A stretch of 32,753 bases of DNA from Streptomyces sp. NP-1717 (lineage in GTDB: Bacteria; Actinomycetota; Actinomycetes; Streptomycetales; Streptomycetaceae). Location: NCBI RefSeq assembly GCF_022695985.1, contig NZ_JAAPBF010000065.1, forward strand, positions 1 through 32,753, read 5' to 3'. Shown in pieces: positions 25,230-32,729 of the stretch. The notes beneath the pieces were generated by a model that did no database searches, was not told the DNA's origin, and saw nothing but the letters and a program-made list of their open reading frames with translations. Position 1 is the stretch's first letter, and every line of letters starts with the position of its first letter. The translations under genes were made by a program, and so were the position numbers.

Positions 25230-26135
25230 ATGAGTACGACAGCTTCGAACGCTTCGTCCGCTCCGCGAGGGCATGACCCTCTCGCCACACTGGCCTCTCT
25301 GCCGGGCGTCCCCGACGCGGTGGATTCGGTGCGTGTGGCGGTCGACCGGGTCTACGGGCACCGCGTGATGAGACGGCGCAGCAACGAGGTCACCTCGGAG
25401 GCCGCGCTGCGTGCGGCGCGCGCGTCGGCGGCCCTCTCCGGGGCGGACTGGGCGCTGGAAGAGGTGCGTCGGCGCAGTGACTTCGGCTCCGCGGCCGACG
25501 CGCTGACGGTGGGAGCCGCACTGCGGCTGACCGCCGAGGCGGGCCAACTGCTCTCCATCTGGCGGCAGTCGCCGGTACGGGTGCTGGCCCGGCTGCATCT
25601 GGTGGCCGCCGGTGGCGTCGGCGCCGAGGCGACGGCCGCGGATGCGGGGACCGCGGGGGAGACGGTGGGGCGGCCGAGGCTGGCCGGTGAGCCGGTGGTC
25701 GAGACACCGGGGCCGGACAGCCCCAAGCCGCTGATCGAGGCACCGCTGCCCGGCGCCGACGAGGTGGCCGGACGGCTGGACGGCCTCTCCGGGCTGGTGG
25801 TCCAGGGGAGTTCGGCGCCCGCGCTCGTCACGGCGGCGGTGGTGCACGGTGAACTGCTGGCGCTGCGCCCCTTCGGCTCGTACAACGGCCTGGTGGCGCG
25901 GGCCGCCGAACGGATCGTGCTGATCGGCAGCGGGCTCGACCCCAAGTCGATCTGCCCGTCCGAGGTCGGGCACGCGGAGTTGGGGCGCGCCGCGTACGTG
26001 GCGGCGTTCGACGGGTATCTCTCGGGGACACCGGAGGGAATGGCGGCGTGGATCGCGCACTGCGGGCGCGCGGTCGAACTGGGTGTCAGGGAGTCGACCG
26101 CCGTCTGCGAGGCGCTCCAGCGCGGCGCCGCCTGA
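25230..26135 (+). CDS. Conserved protein with degenerate Fic-like motif
   Basis: A 301-residue protein, equivalent by position and length to M. tuberculosis Rv3662c (recalled), often labelled only conserved or oxidoreductase. I see a Fic-like core: ALRPFGSYNGLVARAAERI (about 228-246) resembles HPFxxGNGRxxR, followed by a hydrophobic helix (VLIGSGLDPK) as in Fic proteins, and AARASAALSG near the N-terminus recalls the ASSAIEG helix of Fic proteins. The catalytic His is replaced by Leu/Arg and the second Gly by Tyr, while Asn, Gly and Arg remain. Loss of AMP-transferase activity is therefore likely. A low-complexity linker interrupts the middle (about 135-175). Function unknown. The start ATG has TAGCCT eight bases upstream. 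Confidence 0.8.
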   Translation: MSTTASNASSAPRGHDPLATLASLPGVPDAVDSVRVAVDRVYGHRVMRRRSNEVTSEAALRAARASAALSGADWALEEVRRRSDFGSAADALTVGAALRLTAEAGQLLSIWRQSPVRVLARLHLVAAGGVGAEATAADAGTAGETVGRPRLAGEPVVETPGPDSPKPLIEAPLPGADEVAGRLDGLSGLVVQGSSAPALVTAAVVHGELLALRPFGSYNGLVARAAERIVLIGSGLDPKSICPSEVGHAELGRAAYVAAFDGYLSGTPEGMAAWIAHCGRAVELGVRESTAVCEALQRGAA

Positions 26136-26531
26136 GCCGGCCGCGCGGGTCTGCGCCGGCGGTCGGTCCGGCGCCGGCGGCCGTTTCGCGGCGCCCGTCG
26201 CACACGAATGCGGCGGTACCGGAGAGGTACCGCCGCTGGCACGTCCACCCAGTTACCAAGCGTCCTCGTAGTTTTGCCCATCAGGTCGGGTACTTCGCCC
26301 GTCCCTGGTGCGGCTGGCCCGTAATCGACGGGTCGACGTCGCGTGGGTACTCGGTTTTCATGCGCGGTCCGTGGGGCCTTCTGCGTCAACAGGTCATCCT
26401 CTCGGATGTCCTTGGTCTCGCGGGCCGTCGATTCCTTTGTACTCCTGTCGGGAGGCAAGGGAAAGCCCTCGCCCGGCAACTTTACTTTTAGGTTCAAATA
26501 TGGGCGAACCGCCTCGTGGTGGCCGGTCCGG
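26136..26531. other. 396-bp gap between Fic-like and HAD genes
   Basis: The gap contains an 11-bp perfect hairpin (26210-26236, GCGGCGGTACC with its complement, GGAGA loop) that may end the Fic-like gene. A 26-codon frame on the minus strand (26281-26361, starting MKTEYPRDVDPSIT) has high third-position GC (about 84%) but no ribosome-binding site, so I regard it as possible but unproven. The part nearest the HAD gene (26450-26510) is unusually AT-rich, with an AGGTTCAAAT stretch that resembles a tRNA T-loop, but no tRNA can be folded here. Nothing else is recognised. Confidence 0.4.
26210..26236. terminator. Hairpin terminator after Fic-like gene
   Basis: GCGGCGGTACC (26210-26220), loop GGAGA, and GGTACCGCCGC (26226-26236) form a perfect 11-bp stem 75 bases after the stop codon. 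Confidence 0.65.
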
Positions 26532-27368
26532 TCATGCGGAAGCCGCCTGGCGTCGCCGGCTCGCGTACCAGACCAGCCCCGCGGTGGCCGCCGCCGCGCC
26601 CACCGCTGCCGCCGCCACGAGCGCCGGCCGTGGCGGCATGGAGAAGGCGGGCAGCCGCTGCTTGAGCCGGACCGGTCGATCGAAGACGAGAATCGGCCAA
26701 TCGCGGGCCACCGCCTCGCGCCGTAGCGTCCTGTCCGGATTGACCGCGTACGGGTGGCCGACCGACTGGAGCATCGGCAGGTCGGTCGCGGAGTCGCTGT
26801 ACGCGTAACAGCGGTCCAGGTCGTATCCCTCGGACGCGGCGAGCGCCTTGACCGCCGCGGCCTTGGTCGGCCCGTACGCGTAGTACTCGATCTCACCGGT
26901 GAAGCAGCCGTCCTCGCCGACCACCATGCGGGTCGCCACGACCCGGTCGGCGCCGAGGAGTTCGCCGATGGGCTCGACGACCTCCGCGCCGGACGTGGAG
27001 ACGATCACCACGTCGCGTCCGGCCGTGTGGTGGTCCTCGATGAGGGAGGCGGCCTCGTCGTAGATGATGGGGTCGATGAGATCGTGCAGCGTCTCGGCGA
27101 CGATCTCCCTGACCTGCTGGACGTTCCAGCCCTTGCAGAGCGCGGAGAGGTACTCGCGCATGCGCTCCATCTGGTCGTGATCGGCGCCGCCGGCGAGAAA
27201 GACGAACTGTGTGTATGCGGTGCGCAGTACGGCTCGGCGGTTGATCAGTCCGCCTTGATAGAAGGACTTGCTGAAGGTCAACGTCGAAGACTTCGCAATG
27301 ACCGTCTTGTCCAGGTCAAAGAAGGCCGCTGTGCGAGGCAAGGAGTGGTTTTCCACGAAGTCGAGCAT
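26532..27368 (-). CDS. HAD-IB phosphatase (SerB-like), membrane-anchored
   Basis: A 278-residue HAD superfamily IB hydrolase. Motif I is FFDLDKTVIAKSS with the nucleophilic Asp and the acid/base Asp; motif II is VSTSGAEVV; the motif III Lys is in GPTKAAAVKAL; motif IV is YSDSATDLPML. It probably removes phosphate from a small molecule; phosphoserine and phospholipid-type substrates are both possible for this subfamily. The C-terminus has a membrane helix (ALVAAAAVGAAAATAGLVWY) followed by a basic tail, so it is tail-anchored with the catalytic domain in the cytoplasm. The equivalents are S. coelicolor SCO3558 and M. tuberculosis Rv3661 (recalled). It is divergent from the 6C RNA. Confidence 0.9.
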   Translation of the reverse strand: MLDFVENHSLPRTAAFFDLDKTVIAKSSTLTFSKSFYQGGLINRRAVLRTAYTQFVFLAGGADHDQMERMREYLSALCKGWNVQQVREIVAETLHDLIDPIIYDEAASLIEDHHTAGRDVVIVSTSGAEVVEPIGELLGADRVVATRMVVGEDGCFTGEIEYYAYGPTKAAAVKALAASEGYDLDRCYAYSDSATDLPMLQSVGHPYAVNPDRTLRREAVARDWPILVFDRPVRLKQRLPAFSMPPRPALVAAAAVGAAAATAGLVWYASRRRQAASA

Positions 27369-27460
27369 AGGCGCCCACCATTCGGCGTAAGGTACGGCGC
27401 GTGGGTTTGCCTGAGAAGGCTCTCGGGTACACCATGGAAGTCACGGATCGTTCGCGACCG

Positions 27461-27541
27461 TGCTCACCTGGTCCGGCTCCTCCCCCCCCCGAGTCGGTCT
27501 GGGGGACGACCCCCGCTCTCCCCCCCGGCGGGGGTCGTCGC
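27461..27541 (+). ncRNA. 6C small RNA (Rfam 6C motif)
   Basis: Two adjacent hairpins, each with a cytosine-rich 11-base loop, define the actinobacterial 6C motif. Hairpin 1: 27471-27479 with 27491-27499, with one G-U pair and one mismatch and nine Cs in the loop. Hairpin 2: a perfect 12-bp stem, 27505-27516 with 27528-27539, with seven consecutive Cs; it probably also terminates the RNA. A TAAGGT at 27388-27393 could be the -10 box, with the transcript starting near 27400. The place fits: in S. coelicolor this RNA is scr3559 and in M. tuberculosis it is B11, between Rv3660c and Rv3661 (both recalled). Its targets here are unknown; base-pairing of C-rich loops with G-rich mRNA sites is the known mode. 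Confidence 0.9.
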
Positions 27542-27694
27542 ATGTCCGGATACGTTTCCGGTGCCCGGACCCCAGGTCTCCGCGCATCCCCACTCCTTGT
27601 GGCGCTTCGCGAGCGCGGATCCGATACGCACTCTACTCGTCACTGTGCGTAGTCGCCAGGCTGCTCTCGGAAGTCACCGGTATGAGCTACGGAG

Positions 27695-27721
27695 TTATTC
27701 ACAACCGGTGAGTTGTCCACA
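27695..27721 (+). promoter_or_regulatory. Pair of DnaA boxes upstream of ssd/tad operon
   Basis: TTATTCACA (27695-27703) and TTGTCCACA (27713-27721) are in direct orientation, 18 bp centre to centre. The second equals the preferred Streptomyces DnaA box; the first fits the looser consensus less well. They lie about 220-245 bp before the ssd start. No replication gene or other oriC hallmark is nearby, so this is probably a DnaA-titrating or regulatory site rather than the origin. Confidence 0.7.
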
Positions 27722-27939
27722 GCTTTTGAGCAAGATCCACACGTTTCTTCCGTGCGGTGCACCGTGATTTCCGACCGCGAAAGTTCGCGGTAGCCGGAAT
27801 CACGGATGCCGGATCACTTCGAGATCGCTGAGAGCCCGCTCCGCCGATGCCCTTCGGGTGTCCGCGGAAGGCGGCGGTTCGCGCTTCGGCGCTACTGCGG
27901 ACATCGATCCGGGATCGCGGTAAATAGGGGGTGGAGAGA
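27722..27939. promoter_or_regulatory. Leader/promoter region of ssd-tad operon
   Basis: Nested inverted repeats occur at 27762-27805: an outer stem (CCGTGATT with AATCACGG) surrounds an inner perfect 8-bp stem (ACCGCGAA with TTCGCGGT, 27774-27781 and 27784-27791). TGTCCGC (27859-27865) can pair with GCGGACA (27897-27903), and CGATCCGGGATCG is a short palindrome near 27905. No gene is seen. AGGGGGTGGAGAG just before 27940 can act as the ssd ribosome-binding site. Confidence 0.5.
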
Positions 27940-29055
27940 ATGGCTGGATTCAGGACGTCCGACCGCTCGCCGGTCGCCGAAGGGCGCCTGGCCGGGCCGC
28001 TGATCGTGACCGAGGACGTCGAACTGCTCGACGATCTCCTGCGGCTGTGCGCGGCCGCCGGCGCGGAGCCGGAGGTGCACCACCGCGTGCCCGAGCGGCG
28101 GGGCGGCTGGGAGTCCGCGCCGCTGGTCCTGGTGGGCGACGACGCGGCTTCACGCTGCCGGTCCGCCACCCGGCGCCGGGACGTGCTGCTCGTCGGCCGG
28201 GACCAGGACGACCCGGACGTATGGCGGCGGGCGGTCGAGATCGGCGCCGAATGCGTGCTGCGGCTGCCCGACGCCGAGAGCTGGCTCGTGGACCGGATCG
28301 CCGATGTCGCCGAAGGAGTGGGGCGCCAGGCGCTCACCGTCGGGGTGATCGGCGGCCGGGGCGGTGCCGGGGCTTCCACGCTGGCCTGCGCCCTGGCGGT
28401 CACGGCGGCCCGGCAGGGGCTGCGGACCATGCTCGTCGACGGCGATCCGCTCGGCGGCGGGCTCGACGTGCTGCTCGGCGGCGAACGGGCGGAGGGTCGC
28501 CGATGGCCTGATTTCGCCGCCTCCAAGGGGCGGGTGGCGGGCGGTGCGTTGGAGGAGTCGCTGCCCCGTCTGCACGATCTGCGCGTCCTCAGCTGGGACC
28601 GGGGCGATTCGGTACTGGTCCCGCCCGAGGCCATGCGTTCCGTTCTCGCGGCGGCCCGCAGGCGGTGCGCCGTCGTGGTCGTGGATCTTCCGCGCCGGGT
28701 CGACGAGGGCGTGGCGGAGGCGCTGGCGCAGTTGGACGTCGGACTGCTGGTGGTGCCGGGCGAGCTGCGGGCCGTCGCCGCCGCCGGCCGGGTCGCGTCC
28801 TTGGTGGGCATGGTCCTGCCGGACCTGCGGGCGGTGGTCCGAGGGCCGTACGCGACCGGGCTGGACGACAGCTGGGTGGCCGACGCGCTGCGGCTGCCGC
28901 TCGTGGGTGAACTTCCCGAGGAGCCGGGCCTGCTGGCCGCCCAGGAGAGGGGCGCGCCACCGGGGGCGAGCGCGCGGGGGCCGCTGGCGCGGTTCTGCAC
29001 CGGTTTCTGGGAGCGGGCGCTGGCGGGTGCCGGGGACGGGAGCGTGACCGCGTGA
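27940..29055 (+). CDS. ssd: Septum site-determining protein Ssd / CpaE-like
   Basis: A 371-residue protein of the Ssd/CpaE-like class (MinD/ParA superfamily). The N-terminal ~125 residues form a receiver-like domain (PLIVTEDVELLDDLLRLCAA). The P-loop variant is IGGRGGAGASTLACALAV, with an Ala-Ser where a Lys would normally stand, as in other CpaE-like members. LVDGDPLGGGLDVLLGG and VVVDLPRRVDEG follow. Overexpression of the M. tuberculosis homologue (Rv3660c) inhibits septation; in Tad loci CpaE proteins help to localise pili. The ATG at 27940 is preferred; a GTG at 27931 is in frame. The gene overlaps tadA by GTGA. Confidence 0.88.
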   Translation: MAGFRTSDRSPVAEGRLAGPLIVTEDVELLDDLLRLCAAAGAEPEVHHRVPERRGGWESAPLVLVGDDAASRCRSATRRRDVLLVGRDQDDPDVWRRAVEIGAECVLRLPDAESWLVDRIADVAEGVGRQALTVGVIGGRGGAGASTLACALAVTAARQGLRTMLVDGDPLGGGLDVLLGGERAEGRRWPDFAASKGRVAGGALEESLPRLHDLRVLSWDRGDSVLVPPEAMRSVLAAARRRCAVVVVDLPRRVDEGVAEALAQLDVGLLVVPGELRAVAAAGRVASLVGMVLPDLRAVVRGPYATGLDDSWVADALRLPLVGELPEEPGLLAAQERGAPPGASARGPLARFCTGFWERALAGAGDGSVTA

Positions 29056-30233
29056 GCGCCCCGGCGCGTCCCAGGGGCGCGCAGGTCGGTGGAGCGCTCC
29101 TGGACGCCGTACGGCAGCGTCTGGCGGAGAGCGGGGCCGAGCCGACCCCGGCGCGCGTGGCGGCGGCCCTGAGGGCCCAGGGGAGGCTTCTGGGGGACAC
29201 GGAAGTGCTCGGCGCCGCCGAGGAGTTGCGGTGCGAGCTGGTCGGCACGGGGCCGCTGGAGCCCCTGCTGGCCGACCCCTCCGTGACCGACGTGCTGGTC
29301 TCGGCACCCGACCGGGTCTGGGTGGACCGGGGCGGCGGGCTGGAGCCGGCGGACGTGTCGTTCGCCGACGCCTCCGCCGTACGGAGGCTGGCGCAGCGGC
29401 TCGCGGCGGTGGCGGGCAGACGGCTGGACGACGCGCGCCCGTGGGTCGACGCACGGCTGCCCGACGGGACGCGCATGCACGCGGTACTGCCCCCGGTGGC
29501 CGTCGGATCGACCTGTCTGTCGCTGCGGGTCGTACGCCCCCGGGCCTTCTCGCCGGCGGAACTGACCGCCGCCGGGACGGTGCCGCCGGGTGGCGAGCGA
29601 CTGCTGCGGGCACTGATCGAGGCCCGGGTGTCTTTCCTGATCAGCGGCGGCACGGGCTCAGGGAAGACGACCCTCCTGTCGGCACTGCTCGGTCTGGTGG
29701 GCGAGCGCGAGCGGATCGTACTGGCCGAGGACTCGGCCGAGTTGAGGCCCGATCACCCGCATGTGGTGCGCCTGGAGGCCCGGCCCGCCAATCAGGAGGG
29801 CGCGGGCGAGGTGACGCTGGAGGACCTGGTGCGGCAGGCGCTGCGGATGCGGCCCGACCGGCTGGTGGTCGGGGAGGTGCGCGGAGCGGAGGTGACGACG
29901 CTCCTCGCGGCCTTGAACACGGGCCACGAGGGCGGCTGCGGGACGGTCCACGCGAACACCGCCGCCGACGTGCCCGCGCGGCTGGAGGCCCTCGGGACGG
30001 CCGCCGGGCTCGACCGGGCCGCCCTGCACAGCCAGTTGGCGGCGGCGCTGTCGGTGGTGATCCATCTCGTGCGGGACCGGGCCGGGAGGCGTCGTATCGC
30101 CGAGGTGCACGTGCTGGAGCGGGACGCGGCCGGGCTGGTGGTGCCGGTGCCCGCGCTGCGCTGGGGCGCGGAGGGGTTCGCGTACGAGCGGGGCTGGCCG
30201 AGGCTGCGGGCGCTGATCGGGGAGGCGCTGTGA
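29052..30233 (+). CDS. tadA: TadA/CpaF-type secretion ATPase
   Basis: A 393-residue type II/IV secretion ATPase. The Walker A is GGTGSGKTTLLSALL (199-213); Walker B is LVVGEVRG with E275; the Asp box region is VLAEDSAELRPDHPHVVRLE; the His box is GTVHANT (297-303). The N-terminal 180 residues form the usual domain with VLVSAPDRVWVDRGG. It is predicted to power assembly or retraction of the Flp-type filament at the cytoplasmic membrane. GTG start overlaps the ssd stop; the stop overlaps tadB, so translation is coupled. This is the conserved helicase/secretion neighbourhood ATPase of actinobacteria, Rv3659c in M. tuberculosis (recalled). Confidence 0.93.
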   Translation: MSAPARPRGAQVGGALLDAVRQRLAESGAEPTPARVAAALRAQGRLLGDTEVLGAAEELRCELVGTGPLEPLLADPSVTDVLVSAPDRVWVDRGGGLEPADVSFADASAVRRLAQRLAAVAGRRLDDARPWVDARLPDGTRMHAVLPPVAVGSTCLSLRVVRPRAFSPAELTAAGTVPPGGERLLRALIEARVSFLISGGTGSGKTTLLSALLGLVGERERIVLAEDSAELRPDHPHVVRLEARPANQEGAGEVTLEDLVRQALRMRPDRLVVGEVRGAEVTTLLAALNTGHEGGCGTVHANTAADVPARLEALGTAAGLDRAALHSQLAAALSVVIHLVRDRAGRRRIAEVHVLERDAAGLVVPVPALRWGAEGFAYERGWPRLRALIGEAL

Positions 30234-31153
30234 CGGCGATGGAGAAGACGGCGATGATCCCCGTCCCGATCGGCGTCAGCGCCTTCTGCGCCGTGGTGTC
30301 CGCGGGGTTGGCGGTATGGCACTGGGCGGACCGTGGGTCGGTGTCACGGCGGGCGGAGCTGCTGTTCGGGGGCAGCGCCCGAGGCCCCGCCGTGGCTGGG
30401 GCGAGGGGGAAGGCGGCGCCGTCGTGGCAGCGTGCGGCGACGGCGGTCCGGAAGCGGCTGACGGCGTCGCCGAAGGAGTGGTTCTGCCTGCCCGTCGCCG
30501 CCGTGCTCGCTCTGTGGGGCGAGTCGGTGCTGCCGCTGGTCGCCGGCGCGGTGGCGGTGCCGCTCGTGCGGCGGCGGCTGCGGGCAGGGGAGCGGCGGCG
30601 CGTGGCGGAGCGCCGTGCGGAGGCGGTGCGCGGGCTCTGCGACGTACTCGTCGGGGAGTTGAGGGCCGGGGCGCAACCGGCCGAGGGCCTCACCACGGCC
30701 GTCCGGGCCGTCGGCCGTGACCTGGACGGTTCCGAGACCGCTCCGGTGGTCGCGGCCGCCCGATTCGGCGGCGATGTCCCGGCGGCTCTGCGCCGGGTGG
30801 CCCGGCTGCCGGGTGCGGAGGGCCTCGTCGGGGTCGCGGCCTGCTGGCGGGTCGCGGTGGACGGCGGGGCGGGGCTGGCCGCCGGGCTGGAGCGGCTCGG
30901 TGCCACTCTGCGCGCGCGGCGCGATCAACAGGAGTCCTTGAGGGCTCAGTTGGCGGGTGCGTGGTCCACGGTCGTGGTGCTGGCGCTGCTGCCCCTGGTG
31001 GGTCTGGCGATGGGCTGGGCCATGGGCGCCGATCCGATGGGCGTGCTGCTGCACACCCCCGCCGGGCTGAGCTGTCTGGTGGTGGGCGGGCTGCTGGAAG
31101 CGGCGGGCTTCTGGTGGGCCGGGCGGATCGTCCGGAGCGGGAGCGCGTCATGA
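30230..31153 (+). CDS. tadB: TadB-like inner-membrane platform protein
   Basis: A 307-residue GspF/TadB-type membrane protein. A first membrane segment (about 10-27, PIGVSAFCAVVSAGLAV) is followed by a second (about 85-105, LPVAAVLALWGESVLPLVAG), a cytoplasmic T2SSF domain (RRVAERRAEAVRGLCDVLVGELRAGAQP) and C-terminal helices (TVVVLALLPLVGLAMGWAMG and LSCLVVGGLLEAAGFWWAG). It acts as platform for TadA together with TadC. The GTG start at 30230 overlaps the tadA stop (GTGA), with GGGGAGG upstream; an ATG at 30239 is an alternative. It overlaps tadC by ATGA. Confidence 0.85.
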   Translation: MTAMEKTAMIPVPIGVSAFCAVVSAGLAVWHWADRGSVSRRAELLFGGSARGPAVAGARGKAAPSWQRAATAVRKRLTASPKEWFCLPVAAVLALWGESVLPLVAGAVAVPLVRRRLRAGERRRVAERRAEAVRGLCDVLVGELRAGAQPAEGLTTAVRAVGRDLDGSETAPVVAAARFGGDVPAALRRVARLPGAEGLVGVAACWRVAVDGGAGLAAGLERLGATLRARRDQQESLRAQLAGAWSTVVVLALLPLVGLAMGWAMGADPMGVLLHTPAGLSCLVVGGLLEAAGFWWAGRIVRSGSAS

Positions 31154-31941
31154 ACGAGCGGCTCGCACAGGGGGATTCGGTCCACAGCGTGTGGGTGGCC
31201 GCCTCGCTGCTGGCGGCGGTGGTGTCGGTCGTCCTCGCGTGGTCGGGGTGGCGGCGCGAACGGGCCGCGCGCGGACGGACGGTGGCGCTGCTGGCCATGG
31301 AGGCGGCGCCCGGTCGGCGGCGCACACGACCGGAGTTCGCGGCGTGGGTCAGGCGGTGGGGACCGCCGCTGGGGATCGGGTGCCTCGGCTGGGCCCTGGT
31401 CGGGGGGATCACCGGACCGGCGATCGGGCTCGCCTGTGCCTACGGCGTCGGGCGGTGGCTCCGTACCCGTGAACCGGATTCCACCGCGACCGCGGACGAG
31501 GCAGCACGGCAGTTGCCCCTCGCCGCTGATCTGTTGGCCGCCTGCGTCTCGGCGGGCGCGAGTCCGCGCGAGGCGGCCGAAGCAGTGGGGGAGTCGCTGG
31601 GCGGGCCGGTGGGGGACCGGCTGGTGAGTACGGCGGCGGCGCTGCGGCTCGGCGGCGAACCGGTCGAGACGTGGGGGCGGTTCGGCGAGATACCGGGCGC
31701 CTCGGACCTGGCCCGCTGTCTGGAGCGGGCCGGATCGACGGGAGCGCCGGCGGCGGAGCCCGTCGCCAGGCTGGCCGACCGCCTCAGGGCGGAGCGCGCC
31801 CGGCAGGCGGCGGCGCGCGCGGGCCGGGCCCAGGCGCTGATCACCGCCCCGGTGGGGCTGTGCTTCCTGCCCGCCTTTCTGGCGGTGGGAGTGGCACCGG
31901 TGGTGATCGGCCTGGCGACCGGGCTGCTGCGGGGCAACTGA
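31150..31941 (+). CDS. tadC: TadC-like inner-membrane platform protein
   Basis: A 263-residue partner of TadB. It begins with a membrane segment (SVWVAASLLAAVVSVVLAW), then a pair of hydrophobic segments (GPPLGIGCLGWALVGGITG and AIGLACAYGVGRWL), a T2SSF-like soluble domain (LPLAADLLAACVSAGASPREA...LARCLERAGSTG) and a C-terminal membrane helix (APVGLCFLPAFLAVGVAPVV). TadB and TadC form the cytoplasmic membrane base of Tad systems. It is coupled to tadB by ATGA; a 49-bp gap with GGAGGT separates it from the pilin gene, allowing stronger independent translation of the pilin. Confidence 0.85.
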   Translation: MNERLAQGDSVHSVWVAASLLAAVVSVVLAWSGWRRERAARGRTVALLAMEAAPGRRRTRPEFAAWVRRWGPPLGIGCLGWALVGGITGPAIGLACAYGVGRWLRTREPDSTATADEAARQLPLAADLLAACVSAGASPREAAEAVGESLGGPVGDRLVSTAAALRLGGEPVETWGRFGEIPGASDLARCLERAGSTGAPAAEPVARLADRLRAERARQAAARAGRAQALITAPVGLCFLPAFLAVGVAPVVIGLATGLLRGN

Positions 31942-31990
31942 GCTCTTCGACCGAGCTGTTTCAACTGTGCTGACTCAACGGGAGGTTGAC

Positions 31991-32305
31991 ATGAAGATGC
32001 GGATGGGCCTGTCGGGACGACAGGCGTGGCGTGCGGTGGAGGGTGCGAGCAGGGTGAGCCGACTGCGCCGGAGCAGGGCCCGGGTCGGCGCCGACCGGCG
32101 GACGGGAATCGGCACGCGGCCCCGTGCCGGGCTGCGGACCCGTGCCGGCCTGCGGGCGGACTCCGGAAACGTGAGTGCCGAGTACGCGATGGTGACGCTC
32201 GCCGCGTGCGGTCTCGCCGCCGGGCTCTACAAGGTGGTCACGAGTACGACCGTCACGGGCGCCCTGGAGTCGGTCATCGGGAACGCTCTCGATGCGAAGT
32301 TCTGA
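31991..32305 (+). CDS. Flp/DUF4244-type pilin with long leader
   Basis: A 104-residue prepilin. The leader is unusually long (59 residues) and rich in Arg (16), with a duplicated RTRAGLR-like motif. It ends at a standard prepilin-peptidase site: G59 then NVSAEY, with Glu at +5 and Tyr at +6, as in Flp pilins. The mature chain would be only 45 residues, mostly the hydrophobic helix AMVTLAACGLAAGLYKVV. This matches the DUF4244-type Streptomyces pilin family. GGAGGT precedes the ATG by four bases, an excellent ribosome-binding site. It is the probable subunit of the filament built by TadABC. No prepilin peptidase gene is in the window. Confidence 0.88.
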   Translation: MKMRMGLSGRQAWRAVEGASRVSRLRRSRARVGADRRTGIGTRPRAGLRTRAGLRADSGNVSAEYAMVTLAACGLAAGLYKVVTSTTVTGALESVIGNALDAKF

Positions 32306-32729
32306 GTCCGGTGCGGCGGTCGGGGAGGGCGGCACCTCGCGGCCTTCCGGAGAGGACGGCGATCGGGGGTCGGTGACGACGGAGGCGGCCGTGGCGGTGC
32401 CGGCGCTGGTGGTGTTCGTCGCCGCGCTGCTGTGGGCCCTGATGGCGGCCTCCGCGCAGATCCAGTGCGTGGACGCCGCGCGGGCGGGGGCTCGGGCCGC
32501 GGCCCGGTCCGAACCCCGGGCCGCGGCGGAGGAGGCCGCGCGCTCCGCCGCCCCCGCCGGAGCCGAGGTCACGCTGGCCCGGTCGCGGGACCTGTGGCGG
32601 GTGCGGGTGGAGGCCCCGACGCCGGGGCCCCGGGGCATCGCGCTGACGCTCACCGCGGAGGCGGTGGCACCGGCCGAGGACACGGTGCCGGGCGGGGCGG
32701 CGGCGGGGCCTGTGAAGGAGGTGCCATGA
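32292..32729 (+). CDS. TadE-like pseudopilin
   Basis: A 145-residue protein of the TadE family. The leader of 26 residues ends in DRG followed by SVTTE, with Glu at +5, a prepilin-type cleavage site like that of the pilin. The hydrophobic helix is AAVAVPALVVFVAALLWALM; the C-terminal part (ARAGARAAARSEPRAAAEEAARS) is Ala/Arg-rich. TadE and TadG are minor pilins or pseudopilins of Tad systems. It overlaps the pilin gene by 14 bp and the next gene by ATGA. Confidence 0.85.
   Translation: MRSSESGAAVGEGGTSRPSGEDGDRGSVTTEAAVAVPALVVFVAALLWALMAASAQIQCVDAARAGARAAARSEPRAAAEEAARSAAPAGAEVTLARSRDLWRVRVEAPTPGPRGIALTLTAEAVAPAEDTVPGGAAAGPVKEVP

Noticed and set aside
26490..26505. tRNA T-loop-like AGGTTCAAAT
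   Set aside because: No cloverleaf can be formed with the flanking sequence.
27695..27721. Possible chromosomal origin
   Set aside because: Only two DnaA boxes and no dnaA, dnaN or rnpA/rpmH genes; Streptomyces oriC has many more boxes.
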